A stretch of DNA of 64,000 nt from Climacteris rufus. Its lineage: Eukaryota; Chordata; Aves; Passeriformes; Climacteridae. The stretch covers positions 391,503 through 455,502 of the forward strand of contig VZRZ01004411.1 of the NCBI GenBank assembly GCA_013398175.1. The letters run 5' to 3'. Shown here in pieces: positions 58,355 to 64,000 of the stretch; positions within the stretch are counted from its first letter, which is position 1; each line of letters begins with the position of its first letter. The notes under the pieces were generated by a model that did no database searches, had not been told where the DNA came from, and worked only from the letters and a program-made list of their open reading frames with translations. A program made the position numbers and the translations under genes.

Positions 58355-61300
58355 GTAAGAAAGAATTTATTTTTGAAATCATGGAAGTATTGTTATCTCT
58401 CTGCTCCCCACCATCAATGCTGTGTGTGTCACCTGTGTTTATAGGGTAATGAGCCCTTATAGCAGATCTGTTACTGCTGTGGCTATTCTGATATGGGGAC
58501 TGATATTTGTAGAGAGAATGACATCTGCAGTGGGATGACACAGGGGAAAAATTGCTTTCATTCAGATGAAATCAATGAGATTAATATACAGTACATAGTA
58601 ATTACATGCTCTCCTTAATCTGAAACAAATTACCTTATAGTCAGGATTGTTGTTTTATAAAGTCACAGTTTTCAGGTTTGAATAGTGAAATAATATTTGT
58701 TTAATTAAAAAAAGGTAATTCATAGATTCTCATTTTTGTATTTCTAATCCTGAACCAGCTAGGTAGCACTAAACTGTACTATGTACTGAAGGGTGTAAAG
58801 ATGAAGTTCTATTACTGAATTATCAATATCATTTCATTGTTTGGGTTTTTCCCCCCCAAAAATTATGTCCAAAACATGTAATGGTGTAAAGGTCATAAAC
58901 TAGAACTGTAATATGTGATGTATTAGGTTTTGATGGCTAAGACCTCTTCACATACAAAGATCTCAATTATATCTCTTTTCCAATTGCCTCAGCCTACAGG
59001 AAAGGTTATGCATTTTCTGAGTGCTGAGGAAGTATGGTAGAGAAGTGTGAAATTTAGAATTATTTTCGTGTTGAAGTATGTACCCTGACGTTGCTAAATT
59101 TCTTATGATATGTTGATTTTTAGAGTGATTTGTTTTCTTTAAAAGTAGGTACATATTTATTTTCAGATTTACTAATCCTTCCCAAACTGATGTGGACATG
59201 AGTGTTGTGTTTTTCAGTATTCTTAAAAGTTTCTGTCATCTCTTACATTATCCTGTCTTTTTTTTTCCCCCTTACCCTGGGCTGACATTTTAAAAGATGG
59301 ATTGTGAGGATTTTATTCTACACCTTTTAGGCAGTCTAGAACTTTTTAAAAAAGCAGTGCAGTGAACTAACAGTCATTATATGTGTATGCAACAGTTTTT
59401 ATATGTAGTAATTATTTTAACAGTATCAAAAGAATGCTTTGAAAATTCCTGGAGGCTGCAGTCTTGAACTAAACTAAATTGCCACTAAATGCTAAGGAAG
59501 GAAAAACGTGATGAGTTATTAAAGGAAGCCCTTTAGGCAGTATTGATGTATTGATCAAATATTATTGCATGGTGTTGGTAACAGAGTTGCCCTGGCAGAT
59601 GTGCATGAGGTTTCTGAGATGCCTACTGACTGGTGCCCCAAATGTGCACCAGTTCAGGTGACTTCTGCTGCTCTACTACATGGTGAGACCCTTGGGCTGT
59701 TCCAGGGTCACGGTTTGTGTTCTTGCTGTGTGATGATTCAGTGTTTGGATGAGATTTGAAAGTGCACAGTGGATGCAGAGTCTGCTTTTGCTGGGAGGAG
59801 ATTCAAATGGCACAGGATAAATGTGACCTATGCTATTATAGAGCTAATAGAGCACCTGTTCTGTTCAGTCTGTGGTGCATCTCTCTCAGTTCTGCTCTAG
59901 AATAGTAACAGAAAGTAGTGGTGTTGGCAGAAGAAATGTTGGAGTTCCCCTGCAGAGATGGAAGTCTTTCTAGGATGTGTGAATGGTGCTGGGCTGTAAA
60001 GTATGTTCAGGTTTTTGGTGAAAGGTGTTCTTTAAGTACAATCTTTCATAAACAGGCTTGAGATCTCATCTGTTCATGTGCCCTGTGGATCAGGCTGTGT
60101 GCCTGGGACTGATCCAAGAGAAGAACCCAGCCTCACAGCAGAACTGTTGGACCCTGACAGTGTGAGAATACTGGATGCTTGTCCTTTTCCAGTGGAACTG
60201 CAGCTATTGTGACAATCTCTACCTCACTTTAGATCACTCAGAAGTTAGGATTAGCTGATACTTTTTTAATTATGTTGTTATCGTCAGCAGTCAAATTGCA
60301 GTGACTGTGGAAGAACTAATCATGCACTCTCCCGACAGCATTCAAATTTCCTGAGTGGCTTTAGTGTTCCCTTTCTAGGATTTTGATCCCAGGTTTACAG
60401 CTGTAACCAGTGAAGAAACAAACAGAGCAACTTGACAGAAAATACCCTGTGCCAGCTCTCTTAATTTACAGTGATAATAACAGAACTCATACTTTCAAAG
60501 TGTCTTCGTCAGAAAATTGAAAGCTACTCTTCAATAAGAAAATACAAATAGTATTCAGTAAGACAAATACAAACAGTTGGAAACTTGTAATTTTTCCTAG
60601 CAATCTAAAGCACATACAGGTTAACTTTGTTTGACTGGGAAAGGTGTTCTTTATCCAAAAATATCTAAGGCTGCTTTTCTGTGACATACTAGCCTCTTAC
60701 CCTGTTAGTTCTAGGAAGATGATGCAAAGTTCACTACCTGAAATTCTTGTCAGCACTTGATTTATATGCGTATTTATTAATTTATAAATGATGAGGTAAT
60801 GCATATTGCTTAATTTTTATTGTGCCTTCTCCCTATCCTGTGAAATTGTGCAGCTATTTGCAAGTCCACTTGGTCAGAGCAGTGAAACTCTTCTATTCCA
60901 CCCCCTGGATCATCATGCAGGAAATGTAGCATCGAGGGGTGAGGTGGTCCTGTGTTCCAGGGGTTGTGCTCCTTCTACCTGCACAGCTTCAAACAGGAGT
61001 GTAATTCCTTGCAAAGGGGGGTGGAGGCTGATAGATGGCTGGGATGTGACAGCTGGACCTGCAGTGCCATTAGCATGCAGAGCAAATAACTGAGTGTATT
61101 TCCTTGATGCTGCTGTGTGTCTGTATTGTGAAGTTTTGACTCTCCATCATACCCGTGTTTTTCACTTGCATTTGTTTCTTTCCTCTACTCTTCTTTCATG
61201 GCTTGCCATTTTTATTTTCTGAGTTCCTTTGTAAAGTGATAGTGATGGAAATTGTTTATCAGGTTAGATAAAGGCAAAACTGTGATTTACATAAAGCTGG

Positions 61301-64000
61301 AAGTCGTAGAAAATGAGGGTGGTTAACTTTTGAATTTGGCAGCTGCTGCTTAATCAGGCTAAGTGATATGAACAAAACTCTCTTTGGGTGATACAAATCT
61401 GTCATGAGTTTGACATGGTAGTGTCATTGCAATTGCTGGAAATGAAAGCTAATCTGCTGTTTAGAGTATGGTGACAACAGTTTAAATTTTGTTCTTGGTT
61501 TCTGGTCCTTGGTTTTCTGTTTTCAAAGTTGGGTAAATGTGGTATTGAGTACTTGACTTCAGTGTTGCCTGATCCAAGTTACCTGATAGGCAAAAAGGGG
61601 CAGAAAAAGTCTGAGTGCTGGAGTCTCCAGAAGCTAATTAAAAGAAAATAGCAGTGTATTGAATCTTCCTAGAAATAAGTACCCCATTGTTAGGTGTGCA
61701 CTGAAGTCAGTCCGAGATCACGTGTGCTGCAGTGCAGCAATCAAAGAAGTCACATCCAGATTTGCCAGCATAGCACTCTTGTCCTTTCCTTGCACTCCCG
61801 TTTTCATTTCATTTCTTTAGAAATAAAATACCTGTACTTTGCAGCCTGGGTTTATGTTATAAACCTGTTTTCCACAGTGGCCAAAACTGTCAGTCTACTT
61901 TTATGTACTGTACTGTCTGGTGTTACTTTGAAATTAAGAATGCTGGTTTTGCATTGGCTGTGCAATTGTAGGCAATGTGGGAAATTCAGTGGCTGACAAT
62001 GAAATTCCCAAAAACAGGGCAATGAGTGGGCAGCCCCATAAATAAATTAAAAGCCTTTGTTAAACTTTTTAATAGTGTTGCACTTTATATTTTATATTCC
62101 AGTGTAAGATTGTAAGAAATGACTAAAAGAAATGATTGCATTTCACAAAAAATGAAAAATGATGCAAAACTGTTATTTTTTTTACCCTTTGAGTTTATGC
62201 ATTTTAGCTTTCAAATTTTTTATGACAACTTCTGCTGTTTTCTTGTTACCTTTTGTTGAATAGACGTTTATACTGAAATGTCTGTATAGATGTTTCTTGA
62301 AATACACAATTGATAAGTAACCAGCATTGCTTCAAGGAGTGTCTTGCTATGGCTGATTTTTTTGGCTGCTAACATTTGTCTGAGCCCGTTCTTGAAACGT
62401 AGCCCTTATTAAGGAACAAGAAGCACACAAACAGAGTTGATAAATAGCAGGAATGCTCCAGCACTCCCCTGGTCCACTTGCAGAACATCTGGGAAGTGTG
62501 CTGTGCTGCAGGTTATGGGTGTGTGGAGGTGGATCAAGGGAGCTGTCAGGATGCTCTTGCAGGCCTGCATGCAGAGCCAGTAGGACCTGCCAGCAGTCAT
62601 ACAATGCTCCTCCTGGGAGGTGTGGTACTTGCTATGTGGTTTCCAAGTATGTGCCCATTAGCACAGCTGAAAATAAGAAAAGTTGCTTTGGGGGGAAAAT
62701 CAGATGGGCTGAACAGTATGCTCTAACACATCTGATCTGTTTGCAGGCTGGCTTCTCTCTTAGGCAGCTGTAGCTCCTCAACAGTAGCATGCATTCTGAC
62801 TTTGTAAGATTAAAAACATCTTTCTCTCAATAGCTAATTTCAAAGGCAAAATTGAAAACCCATGGCACATGAGCTTTAGGTTTAAGGGGAGTTGTGCTAA
62901 CAGCCTGTTTCTGCTGTCTTGTGACCTTACGTTTTTGTTACATCAGCCAAAATTAAAAATTTTACTTTTTCAGGGCACAGTCACTTTACTTTCAGCATGT
63001 TTTTTTGAGATGTGAATCAGAGGAGTCTGACAGCATTTGTTTTCAGGCAGAAATATAATGAAACAAAAGCAATAGAAATAATTTAGCCAAAATTCCACAA
63101 ATAGAAAGCATGTGATGTGATATTGTAATACAGTTGGTTGTGCCTGCTTTTTAATACCAGATTATTCTCATAGTACATTACTAATAGCTGTCTATTTGTC
63201 AGTACCAGAGCTTTCATTTCTGTACAAAGAATATTTGGTATCAAATGGTGGTGTCGAGTTAAGAGTCCTATGGAAGGATCCAATATTTTAAGGCTCATAA
63301 TGTAATCTATACTCTATTCAAGATGGTAAACTGAGAACAGTCATAAATTCTCATTTTCAACTTTGAGTCTGTGGTCATAACTCTGGAAGTAAGTGCAAGA
63401 CAGTTCTTAAGTCTTCAGGAGTATCTAAACTTAGGAGCTGAAGTGCTGTGGAATTTAAGCACTAGAAGTTAACACAAGGTACTGTTAAAATCCTGCCCTG
63501 TCAACTTAATTTCAGTGTTACTTTTCCTTATTCTGTCCCTACTTCTAGTTAAGTGTTTTATACTTATCTCTGTTATGCATTTATTTTGTAAAGTGATACT
63601 TTTTGTACCAAAGAGGAAGAGTACAGATATTTTAGACTAAGAGAACTTTTTTTTCCTGTTACTTCAGAATGATGGTTGGCAGTGAACGTCAGTGTATTCA
63701 ATAATGTGGAGTCTGTGGGTTACATTTATGAATTGAAATCAAATGTTGACAGTTTTTTATTGTAACAATGACTTTTTTAACAGAAACATTTAGTGTGTAA
63801 TAAATATGTTAATGCAGTTATAATGTCTGTCAGGAGCTGCCTACTTGTGGTATGTCTGACAGAAGAAAGAAAAAAAGGAACTTCTTTTTGTGCTGCCAAG
63901 AGAAGTTTGCCTTCCAAAATGTGAGCTTTCATCTGCTTGTTATTAAACATACTTATGAAAAGCTTTTTTTACACAAAGGTTTTCATGATGAAAACTTGTC
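58355..64000 (+). other. NPNT: NPNT intron 3 (runs out of the window)
   Basis: The next NPNT exon should begin the calcium-binding EGF module (Leu/Ile-Asn-Glu-Cys after Asp). No such sequence is present before 64000, so the intron is at least 5.6 kb. Slightly GC-rich patches near 60850-61090 and 62450-62760 have short frames without recognisable content. Confidence 0.8.

Noticed and set aside
57536..58541. Two long overlapping minus-strand open frames (180 and 173 codons) next to and antisense to NPNT exon 3
   Set aside because: They are in different frames, have no recognisable domain and one reads through the complement of the EGF exon. One frame of this length is expected by chance in 64 kb of six-frame AT-rich DNA. 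A faint plus-strand resemblance near 57925-57965 to a Harbinger-type transposase motif is too weak to claim.

Overview
The window is vertebrate nuclear DNA, most likely from a bird. It is AT-rich with widely spaced GT-AG exons. It carries three CR1-type LINE fragments, a solo retroviral LTR, one GC-rich CpG island and two assembly gaps (24088-24290 and 40985-41331). Three genes can be read, all on the + strand. No bacterial features, tRNA, rRNA or CRISPR arrays were seen.

Positions 1-9720 hold the last four coding exons and 3' UTR of GSTCD. Positions 9720-16230 are intergenic and end in a GC-rich CR1 3' fragment. Positions 16769-26139 hold an intron-containing gene whose product closely resembles RNF4, the SUMO-targeted ubiquitin ligase. 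It has a basic N-terminus, three SUMO-interaction motifs in one exon, an acidic linker and a complete C3HC4 RING split over two exons. The simplest splice form is open from ATG to stop and gives 192 residues, almost exactly the length of mammalian RNF4. From established human synteny, GSTCD and NPNT are neighbours on 4q24 and RNF4 lies elsewhere (4p16.3), so an RNF4-like gene here is unexpected.

The middle of the RNF4-like gene (about 18895-21700) is an intragenic tandem array. The linker exon (type B, 104 nt) and the exon for the first half of the RING (type A, 55 nt) were copied together with their introns. The A copies keep length and phase but have lost the zinc-binding cysteines. In one copy the intron between A and B has shrunk to six bases, GTGCAG, which now read as two codons. 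Phases of the usable modules match, so they could be spliced in or out without a frameshift. A solo LTR (22353-22982, minus orientation) with a perfect 6-bp target duplication lies in a later intron.

Positions 26140-40790 are mostly unassigned intergenic DNA with two CR1 fragments (31125-32313 and 33310-34261). From the CpG island at about 40790-41770 onward the window belongs to NPNT (nephronectin). Exon 1, with the signal peptide, is not visible and probably lies in the second gap. Exon 2 (42413-42513) and exon 3 (58262-58354, first EGF-like module) are clear, separated by a 15.7-kb intron. The window ends inside intron 3.
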